A DNA stretch of 64,000 nucleotides from Lysobacteraceae bacterium P (GCA_005503055.1 SCOX01000001.1:620001-684000), one strand, 5' to 3'; shown: positions 1 to 9,510, numbered from the stretch's first letter. The notes: generated by a model not told the origin, from the letters alone. A program made the numbers and translations.

Positions 1-1
1 C

Positions 2-70
2 GTCGAAAACGGCCACGGCCGTGGCAAGGTGGTGCTCATGGTCTACAACACGTTCGGGCATGCGCTGTGA
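2..70 (+). CDS. C-terminal end of a probable zinc-type dehydrogenase/quinone oxidoreductase (partial)
   Basis: Only the last 22 residues are in the window; the gene begins upstream. The reading frame from base 2 ends at TGA 68-70 and reads with a basic Gly-rich stretch followed by KVVLMVYNTFGHAL, resembling the last beta strand of medium-chain zinc or quinone oxidoreductases (G-R-G-K-V-V-L). The stop overlaps the ATG of the next gene (TGATG), so the two are probably co-transcribed. The family assignment is tentative because the fragment is so short. Confidence 0.45.
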   Translation, partial: VENGHGRGKVVLMVYNTFGHAL

Positions 71-1548
71 TGGACGCAAGACGGGAAGCGGACACCGCCA
101 CGGGCGCAACAACAGGTGAAACAACCGGGGACGTTTCGCCCCGGCCGCCCTCGGGCGAATCCCTCGGCGCCGAGCCGAAAGGCGTTGCGCACGGAGCGCA
201 GACGCAGAGCCTGTTCGATCCGCGCTATCGCGGCACCACCCTGGGAGCGACCGTGCTGGTCGCGCTCTACGCATTCGAAGCACTCGCCGTCGCGACCGCG
301 ATGCCGACCGCCGCGCAGGCGCTAGACGGGCTCGCGCTGTACGCGCTGGCCTTCGGCGGCACGCTGGCGGCGGCCGTGGTCGGCATGGTCGCGGCGGGCC
401 GTTGGGCCGATCTGCGCGGCCCCGCGCCGCCGCTGCGACATGGCATCGTGTGGTTCTCGTTAGGCCTGCTCCTGGCGGGCGTGGCGCCATCGATGTGGGT
501 GCTGCTGCTCGGCCGCATCGTGCAGGGCTTCGGCGGCGGCCTGATGTCGGTGGCGTTGTATGTCGCGGTCGGGCGCGTGTATCCGCCGACGATGCATTCG
601 CGGATCTTCGCCGCGTTCGCCGCGGCATGGGTCGTTCCCGCCGTGGTGGGGCCGGCGATCAGCGGCGCCGTGGTCGAGCACCTGGGCTGGCGCTGGGTGT
701 TCCTGTCGGTGCCGCTGCTGGCTATCGCCGCGGCGGCTTTCGTGTTGCCGGCCGTGCGCGGCCTGGGCGTCGCGCCCGGCGACGCGCACGACGATGACGG
801 CGCGCAGCCGCACCGGCTCGCCTGGGCGATCGGCGCGGCGCTAAGCGCGCTCGCGCTGCATTACGCCGGGCAACTCCATCACGCCGGCGGCGCGCTGATG
901 CTGGCCGTGGCCACCGTCGCGCTGGTCGTCTGCGCCTGGCATCTGCTGCCCCACGGCACGCTGCGCGCCGCGCGCGGACTGCCAACGGTGATCGCGATTC
1001 GCGGCATCGCCGCGAGCGCGTTCTTCGGAACAGAAGTGTTCATCCCCCTGCTGCTCTCGCGCGAACGTGGCCTGTCGCCGACGATGGCCGGCGCCGCACT
1101 CACGCTCGGCGCGCTGGGCTGGTCGCTGGGCTCGTGGATTCGCAGCCGGCCGTCGCAACCGTGCACGCCGCCGCAGCTGCTGCGTATCGGCATGTCGATG
1201 GTCGCGATCGGCGTGGTCGTGGTGGCTTCGTCGGTATGGCATGCGGTGCCGGTGGCGGTGGCCGTCGTCGGCTGGATCGTCGCCGGCCTGGGTATGGGCG
1301 CGCTGTTCCCCACGCTGTCGGTGCTCACGCTGCAGCTGTCGCCCGCGAACCGCCAGGGCGTGAACTCATCGGCACTGCAGCTGTGCGATGCGCTGTTCAC
1401 CGCGACGGTGCTGGCGGTGGGCGGTTCGATCTTCGCGGCGCTGCTTGCGCGCGCACCGTCGCTTGCGTACCTGGTGGGCTTCGCCCTGTCCGCCGCGCTG
1501 GCGTTGCTGGGCGCGGTCCTGGCCTCGCGCGTGCGTCCGCCGACCTAG
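70..1548 (+). CDS. MFS transporter, probable drug exporter
   Basis: A 492-residue major facilitator superfamily protein of the inner membrane, probably a proton-coupled exporter of small molecules. After a hydrophilic tail of about 45 residues it has a run of hydrophobic segments, with a GRIVQGFGGG motif typical of drug:H+ antiporter families near residue 155 and a second half-domain beginning around residue 300. The ATG at 70 overlaps the stop of the preceding gene; a GTG at 67 is an alternative start one codon earlier. The stop TAG at 1546-1548 overlaps the stop of the convergent small gene by two bases. The substrate cannot be inferred from sequence. Confidence 0.85.
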   Translation: MDARREADTATGATTGETTGDVSPRPPSGESLGAEPKGVAHGAQTQSLFDPRYRGTTLGATVLVALYAFEALAVATAMPTAAQALDGLALYALAFGGTLAAAVVGMVAAGRWADLRGPAPPLRHGIVWFSLGLLLAGVAPSMWVLLLGRIVQGFGGGLMSVALYVAVGRVYPPTMHSRIFAAFAAAWVVPAVVGPAISGAVVEHLGWRWVFLSVPLLAIAAAAFVLPAVRGLGVAPGDAHDDDGAQPHRLAWAIGAALSALALHYAGQLHHAGGALMLAVATVALVVCAWHLLPHGTLRAARGLPTVIAIRGIAASAFFGTEVFIPLLLSRERGLSPTMAGAALTLGALGWSLGSWIRSRPSQPCTPPQLLRIGMSMVAIGVVVVASSVWHAVPVAVAVVGWIVAGLGMGALFPTLSVLTLQLSPANRQGVNSSALQLCDALFTATVLAVGGSIFAALLARAPSLAYLVGFALSAALALLGAVLASRVRPPT

Positions 1549-1754
1549 GTCGATTCGACGCTGCGCGCCCAGCGACGGCCACTGACCACACCGCCGACGG
1601 CCACCACGACGGAGAGCACGGCGCCAGTCGCGCCTTGCGGCCCGTAATCGACGATCAGCCACACCATCAACGCCGTCAACACGAGCGCGATGGCCATGCG
1701 CGGTGAGTGCACGAACTCCACCGCGAACTCGAGCAGTTCCACCAGCAACGACAT
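1545..1754 (-). CDS. Small two-helix membrane protein
   Basis: A 69-residue protein with two predicted transmembrane helices (about residues 17-34 and 39-56) and a short basic C-terminus. The ATG at 1754 was chosen over an upstream in-frame ATG at 1790 because an AGGGA-type ribosome-binding site lies 7 bases ahead of it (about 1761-1766). It is convergent with the MFS gene, sharing stop-codon bases, and follows the AraC gene on the same strand after about 48 bases. No family is recognised; it could be a small membrane modulator, but that is only a guess. Confidence 0.6.
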   Translation of the reverse strand: MSLLVELLEFAVEFVHSPRMAIALVLTALMVWLIVDYGPQGATGAVLSVVVAVGGVVSGRRWARSVEST

Positions 1755-1802
1755 CGGCGCATCCCTGCCGCGCGTGCGGCGTGACCCCAATCGCCGGACA
1801 GG

Positions 1803-2735
1803 CTAGCCGGCCGCGCCGCGCATCGCCATGACTTCGCGCCGGGGCGGCGCGCCGAACAGGCGACGGTATTCGCGACTGAACTGCGACGGGCTTTCGTAGC
1901 CGACGCGATGGCTCGCGGCGGCCGCCTCGATGCCATCGACCATCATCAACCGTCGCGCTTCCTGCAGGCGCAATTGTTTCTGGAACTGCAGCGGCGTCAT
2001 CGCGGTGGCGGCCTTGAAGCGCTCGTGCAGGCTGGAGGCACTCATATGCGCGGCCGCGGCCAGTTGTTCGATGCGCAGCGGTTCGTGGTAGCGCGTCTTG
2101 ATCAGGTCGATCGCGCGCGCCACGCGTTGCGCCGGGCCTTCGGCGTCGCACAGTTCGCGCAGGCGCTGGCCGAGTTCGCCGGTGAGCACGCGATAGTGGA
2201 TCTCGCGCAGGGCTAGCGGCGCCAGCACCGTGGCTTCGTCCGGCGTATCGAGCAGGCGCACAAGGCGCAGCACCGCATCGAGAAGCGTCGGGCTGGTGCG
2301 CGCCAGATACACCGCGCGCCCGCCGCGTGCCGGCGACGCGCGTTCAGCGGGCAATTGCAGCAGCAGTTCGTTCACCAGCGAGGTGTCGATGTCGATGCGC
2401 AGGCATTGGTACGGCGACTGCGGCGTGGCATCGAGGATCTGCCCGGTGATGGGCAACGACATCGACACCACCAGATAGTGCAGCGGGTCGTAGTGGAAGA
2501 CCTCCTCGCCCAGCATCGCGCGCTTGCGGCCCTGCACCACCACGCAGATGCTCGGGTGGTAGACCGTGGGCAGCGGCAGCGAGGGCTCGCTGGCGCTGAT
2601 CAGCGACAGCGCCGGCACGATGGACGGGTGCAGTCCGTCGCCGGGGATGTTTCGGGCAATCCGGTCAGCCAGCTCGGCCTGCTGGGCTTCCAGCCCGTGG
2701 GGGGCGGCGATCACGTTCGAAACGTTGTCGTTCAT
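1803..2735 (-). CDS. AraC family transcriptional regulator (AraC_N type)
   Basis: A 310-residue cytoplasmic regulator. The N-terminal half (about 25-185) matches the AraC_N cupin-like sensor ([21 protein letters not shown] and the following beta strands); the C-terminal 100 residues hold two helix-turn-helix units ([38 protein letters not shown]). It starts divergently from the aldo/keto reductase at 2912 with a 176-base gap, so it probably controls that gene and the SDR that follows it, a common pairing for this subfamily. The inducer is unknown; aldehydes or related electrophiles would fit the target genes but this is inference. Confidence 0.9.
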   Translation of the reverse strand: MNDNVSNVIAAPHGLEAQQAELADRIARNIPGDGLHPSIVPALSLISASEPSLPLPTVYHPSICVVVQGRKRAMLGEEVFHYDPLHYLVVSMSLPITGQILDATPQSPYQCLRIDIDTSLVNELLLQLPAERASPARGGRAVYLARTSPTLLDAVLRLVRLLDTPDEATVLAPLALREIHYRVLTGELGQRLRELCDAEGPAQRVARAIDLIKTRYHEPLRIEQLAAAAHMSASSLHERFKAATAMTPLQFQKQLRLQEARRLMMVDGIEAAAASHRVGYESPSQFSREYRRLFGAPPRREVMAMRGAAG

Positions 2736-2911
2736 GGCATTACCGCATTGGAGGGCACGCGGCGATTATGCGCCGGGCGACCTTCGCGCCAAGGCCATGC
2801 CGTACATCGACGGAGGATCGGGCAAGGATCCCAGAGCAATGGGCTAACGCCGCACAGGGTCGCGGGAGGAGCATGTCCATCACGCCCCCACCCTCGTCGC
2901 AGGAGTTCCCG

Positions 2912-3910
2912 ATGAACATTCCGTTTCCCCGCCGCACCCTGGGCCGCCAGGGCCTGGTCGTTTCCGCCATCGGCCTGGGCTGCATGGGCATGTCGGATTT
3001 CTACGGCCCCAGCGACGAGGCCGAAAACCTCGCCGTGCTCGACCACGCCCTCGACATCGGCGTGAACTTCCTCGACACCGCCGACATGTACGGCGTCGGT
3101 CGCAACGAGGAACTGCTGGCGAAGGTGCTGCGCACGCGTCGCGACGAAGTGGTGCTGGCCACCAAGTTCGGCAACGTGCGCGCAGCCAACGGCGAGTTCC
3201 TCGGCATCGACGGCTCGCCGCAATACGTCGCCGCCGCGTGCGATGCCAGCCTCAAGCGCCTGGGCGTGGAGCATATCGATCTGTATTACCAGCACCGCGT
3301 CGATCCGAAGGTGCCGATCGAGGACACCGTCGGCGCGATGGCGCGCCTGGTCGAGGCCGGCAAGGTGCGCCACCTCGGGCTGTCGGAAGCCTCCGCCGCC
3401 ACCGTGCGCCGCGCGGCCGCCGTGCATCCGATCGCGGCGCTGCAAAGCGAGTACTCGCTGTGGACGCGCGAGGTGGAGGACGACGCACTGCGCGCGTGCC
3501 GCGAACTGGGCATCGGTTTCGTCGCCTACAGCCCGCTGGGGCGCGGCTTCCTGACCGGTGCGATCCGCAACGCCAACGAGCTGGCCGGCAGCGACTGGCG
3601 CCGGCAGAACCCGCGCTTCCAGGACGGCAACATCGATCGCAACCAGCAACTGGTCCAAGCGGTAAGCGAGCTGGCGCGCGAACGCGAGTGCACGCCCGCG
3701 CAGCTGGCGCTGGCATGGCTGCTGCATCGCGGGCCGGACATCGTGCCGATCCCGGGCACGCGCCGGATCGCGCGCCTGGACGAGAACGCCGCGGCCACGC
3801 GCGTCGACCTTACGCTCGGCGAGCAGCGTCGCCTGGATGAAGTGCTCGCCACGCACGAGATCGCCGGCGCCCGCTATCCCACCGCCGTCATGGCGAACGT
3901 CAACGCCTGA
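2912..3910 (+). CDS. Aldo/keto reductase
   Basis: A 332-residue NADPH-dependent aldo/keto reductase of the YajO/AKR13-like group, with a TIM-barrel fold. The catalytic tetrad is visible: Asp55 and Tyr60 (FLDTADMYG), Lys85 (ATKFG) and His128 (YYQHRVDP). The NADPH pocket near the C-terminus includes IPGTRR. The start at 2912 has an AGGAG at 2901-2905; the frame is open further upstream but without good signals. The divergent AraC gene is its likely regulator and the SDR gene follows on the same strand 109 bases downstream. The natural substrate cannot be deduced; detoxification of aldehydes or ketones is the usual role. Confidence 0.92.
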   Translation: MNIPFPRRTLGRQGLVVSAIGLGCMGMSDFYGPSDEAENLAVLDHALDIGVNFLDTADMYGVGRNEELLAKVLRTRRDEVVLATKFGNVRAANGEFLGIDGSPQYVAAACDASLKRLGVEHIDLYYQHRVDPKVPIEDTVGAMARLVEAGKVRHLGLSEASAATVRRAAAVHPIAALQSEYSLWTREVEDDALRACRELGIGFVAYSPLGRGFLTGAIRNANELAGSDWRRQNPRFQDGNIDRNQQLVQAVSELARERECTPAQLALAWLLHRGPDIVPIPGTRRIARLDENAAATRVDLTLGEQRRLDEVLATHEIAGARYPTAVMANVNA

Positions 3911-4019
3911 CATCGCGTTACCCGGCCGGCGCCGCGCAGGCGTCGGCCTCCCCCAACCGCACGACGTGGCCGGCATGCCGGCCGCGATGGGTTCGTGCGT
4001 CCCATCTGTGGAGAATTCC

Positions 4020-4778
4020 ATGTCCCATCTCGATTCCAACTCCCTCGACATCGCCGGCAAGGTCGTCGCCATCACCGGCGCAAGCAGCGGCATCGGCGAA
4101 GCCACGGCACTGCGACTGTCCTCGCATGGCGCGCGGCTGGCGCTGGGCGCGCGCCGTACCGACCGCCTGGAAGCTCTGGCCGCTCGCATTCGCGAGGCCG
4201 GCGGCGAGGCGCTGGTGCATGCGCTCGACGTGACGCGTCGCGACGAGGTCGAAGCGTTCGTGCAGGCCACACTCGCGCAGTACGGCCGCCTCGACGTGCT
4301 GGTCAACAATGCCGGCGTGATGCCGCTCTCGCGCATGTCCGATCTCAAGATCGACGAATGGGAGCGCATGGTCGACGTCAACGTGAAAGGCGTGCTGTTC
4401 GGCATCGGCGCGGCGTTGCCGACGATGAACGCGCAGCGTTCCGGCCAGATCGTCAACGTGTCCTCCGTCGCCGGCCGCCAGGTGTTCGCCACGGCCGCCG
4501 TCTACTGCGCGACGAAGTTCGCCGTGCACGCGCTCTCCGAAGGCCTGCGCCAGGAGTCCCCCTTCCTGCGCGTGACCACCATCGCGCCGGGCGCGGTGGA
4601 GTCGGAACTGACCGGCACGATTTCCGATCCGGAGATGAAACGCGAAGTCGACGAGGTCTTCCGCAAGGACCTGCTGCCGGCGGACGCGATCGCGCGCGCC
4701 ATCGCCTTCGCCATCGGCCAGCCCGCCGACGTGGACGTCAACGAACTGCTGGTGCGCCCGACCGCCCAGCCGTACTGA
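4020..4778 (+). CDS. SDR family oxidoreductase
   Basis: A 252-residue classical short-chain dehydrogenase/reductase. It shows the Rossmann cofactor motif TGASSGIG (19-26), NNAG (96-99) and the catalytic Ser149, Tyr162 and Lys166 (YCATK). An Arg pair shortly after the second strand (GARRTDR) favours NADP(H). The ATG at 4020 has GTGGAG a few bases upstream; the frame is open earlier but without support. With the preceding aldo/keto reductase and the divergent AraC regulator it forms a redox cassette. Its substrate is unknown. Confidence 0.92.
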   Translation: MSHLDSNSLDIAGKVVAITGASSGIGEATALRLSSHGARLALGARRTDRLEALAARIREAGGEALVHALDVTRRDEVEAFVQATLAQYGRLDVLVNNAGVMPLSRMSDLKIDEWERMVDVNVKGVLFGIGAALPTMNAQRSGQIVNVSSVAGRQVFATAAVYCATKFAVHALSEGLRQESPFLRVTTIAPGAVESELTGTISDPEMKREVDEVFRKDLLPADAIARAIAFAIGQPADVDVNELLVRPTAQPY

Positions 4779-4904
4779 GCAACCCCGCCACGGCCGCCGC
4801 GTGCGGCCGTGGCTACGGCCGTCTCCCGATCCGGCGCCCGCGAAAGCGCAAGCCCGATCAACCGGTTGCCGTCATGATGTCCACGACACAGACGGACGCA
4901 CGCC

Positions 4905-5768
4905 GTGAATCGCAGCCAGACCTTCGCCAGCTACAGCACGCGCATCGGCAAGGTGGTCGCCTTCCTGTCGCAGCGGCTCGACCAGCCGCTCACGCTCGCG
5001 CAACTGGCGCAGGTCGGACACTTCTCGCCCTGGCATTTCCACCGCATCTATCGCGGCCAGATGGGCGAGACGGTGACGGCGACATTGCGGCGACTGCGCC
5101 TGCACCGCGCCGCGGCCGAACTGCTGGATGGCCCGCGCAGCATCGCGCAGATCGCGCGACGCGCCGGTTACGGCAGCACCGCCGCGTTCACGCGTGCCTT
5201 CGGTACGACGTACCGCTGCACGCCTGCGGCATTCCGGCAACGCCGCGCCGCACCGTCGGATACCGAGCATCGTCAGCCAGCCCTCCGCGCTCAGGACATC
5301 GCCATGTACACCGCGCAGATCGATATCTTCCCGCCCGTGCGTGTCGCCGCGTTGCCCCATCGCGGCGACTACCAGCAGATAGGCGCGACCTTCGACCGCT
5401 TGATGGCGTGGGCCGGGCAACACGGATTGTCGAACCCCGGCGCACGCAGCTTCGGTGTCTACTACGACGCCCCGCGCGATGTGCCGGTGGACGAACTGCG
5501 ATCGGACGCCTGCCTCCAGGTGCCGGCGGACGCGCCGCTCGCGGACGGCATTCGCTGGATCGAGATCGCCGGCGGACGGCACGCGGTGATCGTCCACACC
5601 GGCCCTTACGCCGAACTCGAACGCGCCTACGACTGGCTGTTCTGCCACTGGCTGCCGGACAGCTTCGAAGAAGCCGGCGATGCGCCCGTGGTCGAGGAAT
5701 ACCTCAACGATCCGTCGACGCTGCCGCCATCGCAATGGCGCACCGCGATCTGCCTGCCGCTGAAGTGA
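4905..5768 (+). CDS. AraC family regulator with GyrI-like effector-binding domain
   Basis: A 287-residue fusion. Residues 1-110 are an AraC DNA-binding unit with two helix-turn-helices (FSPWHFHRIYRGQMGETV and AGYGSTAAFTRAFGTTY). Residues about 130-287 are a GyrI-like/SOUL-type effector domain (FPPVRVAALPHRGDYQQIG; HTGPYAELERAYDWL). This architecture, as in Rob and SbmC-containing regulators, binds small hydrophobic or cationic ligands. Translation begins at a GTG with only a weak ribosome-binding site. It lies 126 bases after the SDR and is convergent with the PEBP gene, four bases apart, so no room exists for a conventional terminator. Confidence 0.88.
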   Translation: MNRSQTFASYSTRIGKVVAFLSQRLDQPLTLAQLAQVGHFSPWHFHRIYRGQMGETVTATLRRLRLHRAAAELLDGPRSIAQIARRAGYGSTAAFTRAFGTTYRCTPAAFRQRRAAPSDTEHRQPALRAQDIAMYTAQIDIFPPVRVAALPHRGDYQQIGATFDRLMAWAGQHGLSNPGARSFGVYYDAPRDVPVDELRSDACLQVPADAPLADGIRWIEIAGGRHAVIVHTGPYAELERAYDWLFCHWLPDSFEEAGDAPVVEEYLNDPSTLPPSQWRTAICLPLK

Positions 5769-5772
5769 AGTC

Positions 5773-6249
5773 TCAATCGCTCTTCTGGTAGGTACCGATC
5801 AGTTCGGCCTGCGCGAGGACGTGGCCTTCCATCGCCTCCAGCACACGCATCTTGTCGGTGTCGCCCAGGTCGGGCAGTTGCGCATCCAGCGCGTACAGCC
5901 TGAAGAAGTAGCGATGACGCCCGATGGGCGGGCACGGTCCGCCGTAGCCGATGCGGTGCCAGTCGTTCTGGCCCGATTTCGTCTCGTGCGGAAGTTGATC
6001 GATGGCGACGTTCTCGGCGATTCCGTCCGAAGCGCCCGGCAGGTTGTAAAGCACCCAATGCACCCACACGCGCTTGGGCGCGGCCGGATCGGGCGCGTCG
6101 GGATCGTCGACGATGAGCGCGAAACTGCGCGTGCCTTGCGGCGCTCCGGACCAGCGCAATTCGGGCGAGACATCGTCGCCTTCGCAGGTGAAACGTGGGG
6201 GAATGCCGCCCTGATGGGCGAACGACGGAGAAGTGAGCTGGAACGGCAC
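5773..6249 (-). CDS. YbhB/YbcL family PEBP-like protein
   Basis: A 158-residue phosphatidylethanolamine-binding-protein fold of the bacterial YbhB/YbcL (Raf kinase inhibitor-like) family. The ligand-pocket signatures are present: DDPDAPDP and WVHWVLYNLP, then GRHRYFFRLYALD. The frame is open well upstream, but a GTG at 6249 is preceded by AAGGAG at six to seven bases, which fixes the start and matches the usual family length. The molecular role of bacterial members is not settled. It has no signal peptide. It follows the HD-hydrolase gene on the same strand after 80 bases. Confidence 0.9.
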   Translation of the reverse strand: MPFQLTSPSFAHQGGIPPRFTCEGDDVSPELRWSGAPQGTRSFALIVDDPDAPDPAAPKRVWVHWVLYNLPGASDGIAENVAIDQLPHETKSGQNDWHRIGYGGPCPPIGRHRYFFRLYALDAQLPDLGDTDKMRVLEAMEGHVLAQAELIGTYQKSD

Positions 6250-6329
6250 GCGCGACTCCTTGTGTTGCGTTCGCAGGAGAACAGCGCCTTCGATTCTACG
6301 AGCGCATTCGCAGGCGCCATCACGGCCGC

Positions 6330-6941
6330 CTAACGTTTCACCGTCACCGCGCGCCGCAGGTTGCCCCGCGCCTGCGCATCGAGTCGTTCGTGGAAAAACG
6401 GCGAGAGGTAGATGCGCTCGCGCGCCAACAGCGCCTTCAGGAACCGCTTGCGGTTGATCTTGAACAGCCAGCCCGGGACGACCGCGCGATATTCGGCGGC
6501 GATGCCGCGATCGTAGGCATCGAAGACGGCGGGCGCGGCGCCGAGGATCGCCATGTCGCAATCCAGGAACAGCGCCGCTTCGTCGTCCACGTCATCGGGC
6601 GAGAACGTTCCGTGCCGTGCGGTGAGTTCGATCAACATTTGCACGCGCACGATGTCGATGCCGCGCGACGGCATCCAGCGAGCGACGTGTTCGGCCGCGA
6701 GCTCTGCCGAGCGCGACTCGTTGTCCTTCTGCCCGGCGTTGTAGATGGCGTCGTGGTAGAGCACGGCGAGTGCGACCTCGACGGGCTGCTTCCATCCCGG
6801 CCCCTGCCCCGCCGCGTCGTAATGGCGCAGCACTTCCAGGACATGCTGGAAATTGTGGTACGCGCGCGGCGGCGTGGCATACGCTGCCTCGAGCGCGGCG
6901 CGCTGCTCGTCGGGGAGTTCGAACGGGAGTTGGAACGTCAT
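6330..6941 (-). CDS. HD-domain metal-dependent phosphohydrolase (COG4339-type)
   Basis: A 203-residue cytoplasmic protein of the predicted metal-dependent HD superfamily. The metal ligands are visible as HNFQH (residues 29-33), LYHDAIY (HD at about 63-64) and a later DCDMAILG. Members of this group resemble N-methyl-D-aspartate receptor NMDAR2C subunit-like annotations in databases, but the enzymatic substrate is not established; a nucleotide phosphatase activity is possible. It sits between the FMN reductase and the PEBP gene on the same strand. Confidence 0.85.
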   Translation of the reverse strand: MTFQLPFELPDEQRAALEAAYATPPRAYHNFQHVLEVLRHYDAAGQGPGWKQPVEVALAVLYHDAIYNAGQKDNESRSAELAAEHVARWMPSRGIDIVRVQMLIELTARHGTFSPDDVDDEAALFLDCDMAILGAAPAVFDAYDRGIAAEYRAVVPGWLFKINRKRFLKALLARERIYLSPFFHERLDAQARGNLRRAVTVKR

Positions 6942-7038
6942 GGCGCGGCGCCGGTGGGAATCGCGGGCATTGTCGCATCGCCGCCGATCGATGCGGGCCG
7001 GCGCGCTCGATGGGGCATCCGGCTGGGGTTATCGACCG

Positions 7039-7614
7039 CTACCGCGCATTCGCCCGCGCCGCATCCACGTGCAACGCGATCCATTTGGCGTACTTGTCCA
7101 TCCAGTCCTGGACGAAAGCGCGGCTGCCTTCGGACGCGATGTTGCCGTCGCCATCGAAGAATCCCTCCTTCGCGTGGATGAAAGCTTCCGGCTGCCCCAT
7201 CACCGATACGTCCAGGTAGGCCAGGATGTTGCGCAGATGCTGCTGCGAGAGCGCGGTGCCGACCGTACCGATGGACGCACCGACGACGCCGGCCGGCTTG
7301 CCCTGCCATGCGCTGTCGCCGTAGGGACGCGAGGCGTGGTCGATGGCGTTCTTCAGCACGCCCGGCACGGAGCGGTTGTATTCGGGGGTGACGAACAACA
7401 GGCCGTCGGACTCGCGCACTTCCTTCTTGAGCCGCTTCACCGGCGCGGCCTGATGGCTGTCGTCGTCCTGGTTGTAGAGCGGAAGGTCGCCGATCTCGCA
7501 GTGATGGAAGACGAAGTCGTGCGGGGCCATCCTGGTCAGGGCGGTCGCGAGCTGCTTGTTGATCGATTCTCGACGCAGGCTGCCGACGAGCAACGCGATG
7601 CGGTACTGGCTCAT
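7039..7614 (-). CDS. NADPH-dependent FMN reductase (ChrR/ArsH-like flavoprotein)
   Basis: A 191-residue flavodoxin-fold reductase. The FMN phosphate loop is VGSLRRESINKQLA (10-23) and the second flavin-contact stretch is FVTPEYNRSVPGVLKNAID (about 91-109), followed by GASIGTVGTALSQQHLR. Enzymes of this family reduce quinones, chromate or azo compounds using NAD(P)H and FMN. A GGAGAA site precedes the ATG. It is co-directional with the flanking small genes, with gaps of about 85-100 bases, so an operon is possible but not shown. Confidence 0.9.
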   Translation of the reverse strand: MSQYRIALLVGSLRRESINKQLATALTRMAPHDFVFHHCEIGDLPLYNQDDDSHQAAPVKRLKKEVRESDGLLFVTPEYNRSVPGVLKNAIDHASRPYGDSAWQGKPAGVVGASIGTVGTALSQQHLRNILAYLDVSVMGQPEAFIHAKEGFFDGDGNIASEGSRAFVQDWMDKYAKWIALHVDAARANAR

Positions 7615-7698
7615 GGAATTCTCCGCTGGAATGGGCCGCCTACTCTCGCCATCGATGCGCTAACGGTCGGTGACGACGGCGCGGCCGCCCGAGCCGGC

Positions 7699-8040
7699 TC
7701 AAGCCTTGCGCAGGAACATCGTCTTCAGCACCAGGCCCTTGATCTTGTCCGAGTTGCCTTCGATGTGCTCGGCGTTGTCCTCGACCAGGCGGATGTTGCG
7801 GATCACCGTGCCCTGCTTGAGCGGAATGGACGAGCCCTTCACCTTCAGGTCCTTGATGACCACCACCGTGTCGCCTTGCGCGAGCACGTTGCCGTTGCTG
7901 TCGCGCACGACCACGCCGGAGGCTTCGCCCGTCGCGCCTTCCACCGGCCACTCGAAACCGCAGTCGGCGCAGACGAAATTCGCCCCGTCCACGTAGGTGT
8001 TGGTAAGGGTGCATTGCGGACAGGCCGGGGACGTGGGCAT
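7699..8040 (-). CDS. Zinc-ribbon YjdM/PhnA family protein
   Basis: A 113-residue protein of the YjdM (formerly PhnA) family. The N-terminus is a four-Cys zinc ribbon (CPQC...CADC), followed by an SH3-like barrel with the family stretch GDTVVVIKDLKVKGSS and ending GLVLKTMFLRKA. The ATG at 8040 has AAGGA about nine bases upstream. Despite the historical phosphonate name, there is no phn gene nearby and the biochemical role is unknown. Confidence 0.92.
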   Translation of the reverse strand: MPTSPACPQCTLTNTYVDGANFVCADCGFEWPVEGATGEASGVVVRDSNGNVLAQGDTVVVIKDLKVKGSSIPLKQGTVIRNIRLVEDNAEHIEGNSDKIKGLVLKTMFLRKA

Positions 8041-8135
8041 GGGACGATTCCTTGCTCTTGCTGGGCGCACCGGGGCGCGGCGCCGGGGCGCGCAATTCTA
8101 CGCGATGCCGGCATCGCTTCGCGGCGCGGCACGCG

Positions 8136-8492
8136 TCAAGGCGGACTCTTCTCGCGCTCGAGCGAACGGATCTCGGCCACGTCGCGTTCGAGGAAATAGT
8201 TGAGGAACGTGCGGATCACCGCCACCGCGGCAAGGCGGCCGATCCCATCCCAGTCCGGCGTGATCGAAGACTCGATGATGTCCGCCGCCAGCTGGAATGT
8301 CAGGCCGGCCACCAGCCAGTGCGAGTAGCGCATCCACAGCCTGCGCCGCTCGTGTCTGTCGATCGCGTGGCTTGCCAGCAACGCGATGCCGTCCTTCAGC
8401 GCGATCGCGGTTCCGACCACGATCGTGCCGAGCGCGATGAAGTCGATCGCGACGATCACCGGTTCGGACACCACCACCAGCCACTGCTCCAT
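8136..8492 (-). CDS. DUF1622 family small membrane protein
   Basis: A 118-residue inner-membrane protein with three hydrophobic segments (about 12-32, 57-76 and a weaker one near 85-102) and the DUF1622 pattern LVAGLTFQLAADIIESS followed by a charged C-terminus. GAGGAG lies seven bases upstream of the ATG at 8492, which decides the start in a longer open frame. It lies 47 bases after the sulfatase-modifying enzyme on the same strand. The function of the family is unknown. Confidence 0.88.
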   Translation of the reverse strand: MEQWLVVVSEPVIVAIDFIALGTIVVGTAIALKDGIALLASHAIDRHERRRLWMRYSHWLVAGLTFQLAADIIESSITPDWDGIGRLAAVAVIRTFLNYFLERDVAEIRSLEREKSPP

Positions 8493-8539
8493 GACACTCT
8501 CCTCGTCCGCGCCGTGGTGCGCGAACGTTTGGATTCGAG

Positions 8540-9481
8540 TCAGCCGCGCACGACCAGGCGGAAGCCGACGTGGCAGGTCGAGGTATCCACCGGTTGCGCC
8601 ATGCGCGCCGCCGGTCGGTAACGCCGGCAGTAGTTCGGTGCGCACAAGTGCGAACCGCCCTTCATGACGCGACGTGGGATCCGCGCTGCATCGCCCGGCG
8701 CCGTGCTCGCCTCGCGTTCGCCGCCGCGCGGATTCTGCAATGTGCAGCACGCGTGCTGCTGGAGCCTGCCGTGGTCCTGGTACCAGTCGGCCGTCCACTC
8801 CCACACATTGCCGATCATGTCGTACAGGCCGTAGCCGTTCGGGTCGAAGGAACCCACCGGCGCGGTCCAGGCGAAGCCGTCTTCCGGGCGCAGCTCCCAC
8901 GGGAACTCACCCTGCCACGTGTTCGCCATGTGACGACCGTTCGGAACCAGCTCATCGCCCCAGGCGAATTCGGTGCCGTCGCCGCCGCCTTTCGCGGCGA
9001 ACTCCCACTCGGCTTCGGTCGGCAGCTCCTTGCCGATCCACTGCGCGTACGCGAGCGCGTCGGCATACGCGATGTGCACGACCGGGTGGTCGTCGAGCCC
9101 TTCCAGGCTGCTGTCCGGACCGCGTGGATGGCGCCAGTCGGCGCCCGCGACGTATTGCCACCAGTTGAAATGGTTGCGCAGATCCACGCGTGCCGGCGGC
9201 GGCACGAATACCACCGAAGCCGGCGCCAGCATCGCCGGATCCGCATCCGGATAGTCGGCCGGATCGGCCGGCTTCTCGGCCTGCGTGACATGACCGGTGG
9301 CCTCGATGAATCTCGCGAAATCGCGGTTCGTCACCGCATGTCGATCGATCCAGAAGCCGTCCACATGCACTTTGTGCGCGGGCCGCTCCTCCGGGTAATG
9401 GTGATCGGAGCCCATCGTGAAGGCGCCGCCGTCGATGCGGACCATGTTGTCGTGCAGCAGGTTGTCATGCAGCTCGCCCAA
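8540..9481 (-). CDS. Formylglycine-generating enzyme (SUMF1/FGE family)
   Basis: A 313-residue copper-dependent formylglycine-generating enzyme that oxidises the active-site Cys of sulfatases to formylglycine. It opens with the family core MVRIDGGAFTMGSD and contains HPVVHIAYADALAYAQWIG, LPTEAEWEFAAKGG and GNVWEWTADWY. The two catalytic cysteines are Cys280 and Cys285 in KGGSHLCAPNYCRRYRP, as in active FGEs. No signal peptide is seen, so it acts in the cytoplasm. Translation starts at a TTG (9481) preceded by GGAGGT six bases away. The likely client is the Cys-type sulfatase at 10487-12136, encoded upstream in the same direction. Confidence 0.93.
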   Translation of the reverse strand: MGELHDNLLHDNMVRIDGGAFTMGSDHHYPEERPAHKVHVDGFWIDRHAVTNRDFARFIEATGHVTQAEKPADPADYPDADPAMLAPASVVFVPPPARVDLRNHFNWWQYVAGADWRHPRGPDSSLEGLDDHPVVHIAYADALAYAQWIGKELPTEAEWEFAAKGGGDGTEFAWGDELVPNGRHMANTWQGEFPWELRPEDGFAWTAPVGSFDPNGYGLYDMIGNVWEWTADWYQDHGRLQQHACCTLQNPRGGEREASTAPGDAARIPRRVMKGGSHLCAPNYCRRYRPAARMAQPVDTSTCHVGFRLVVRG

Positions 9482-9510
9482 TCGAGACCTCCGTCTGCGG
9501 TGCCGACGGA

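Noticed and set aside
2732-4492. A 586-codon minus-strand frame opposite the aldo/keto reductase and SDR genes
   Set aside because: Covers two well-supported genes on the other strand and has no recognisable domain.
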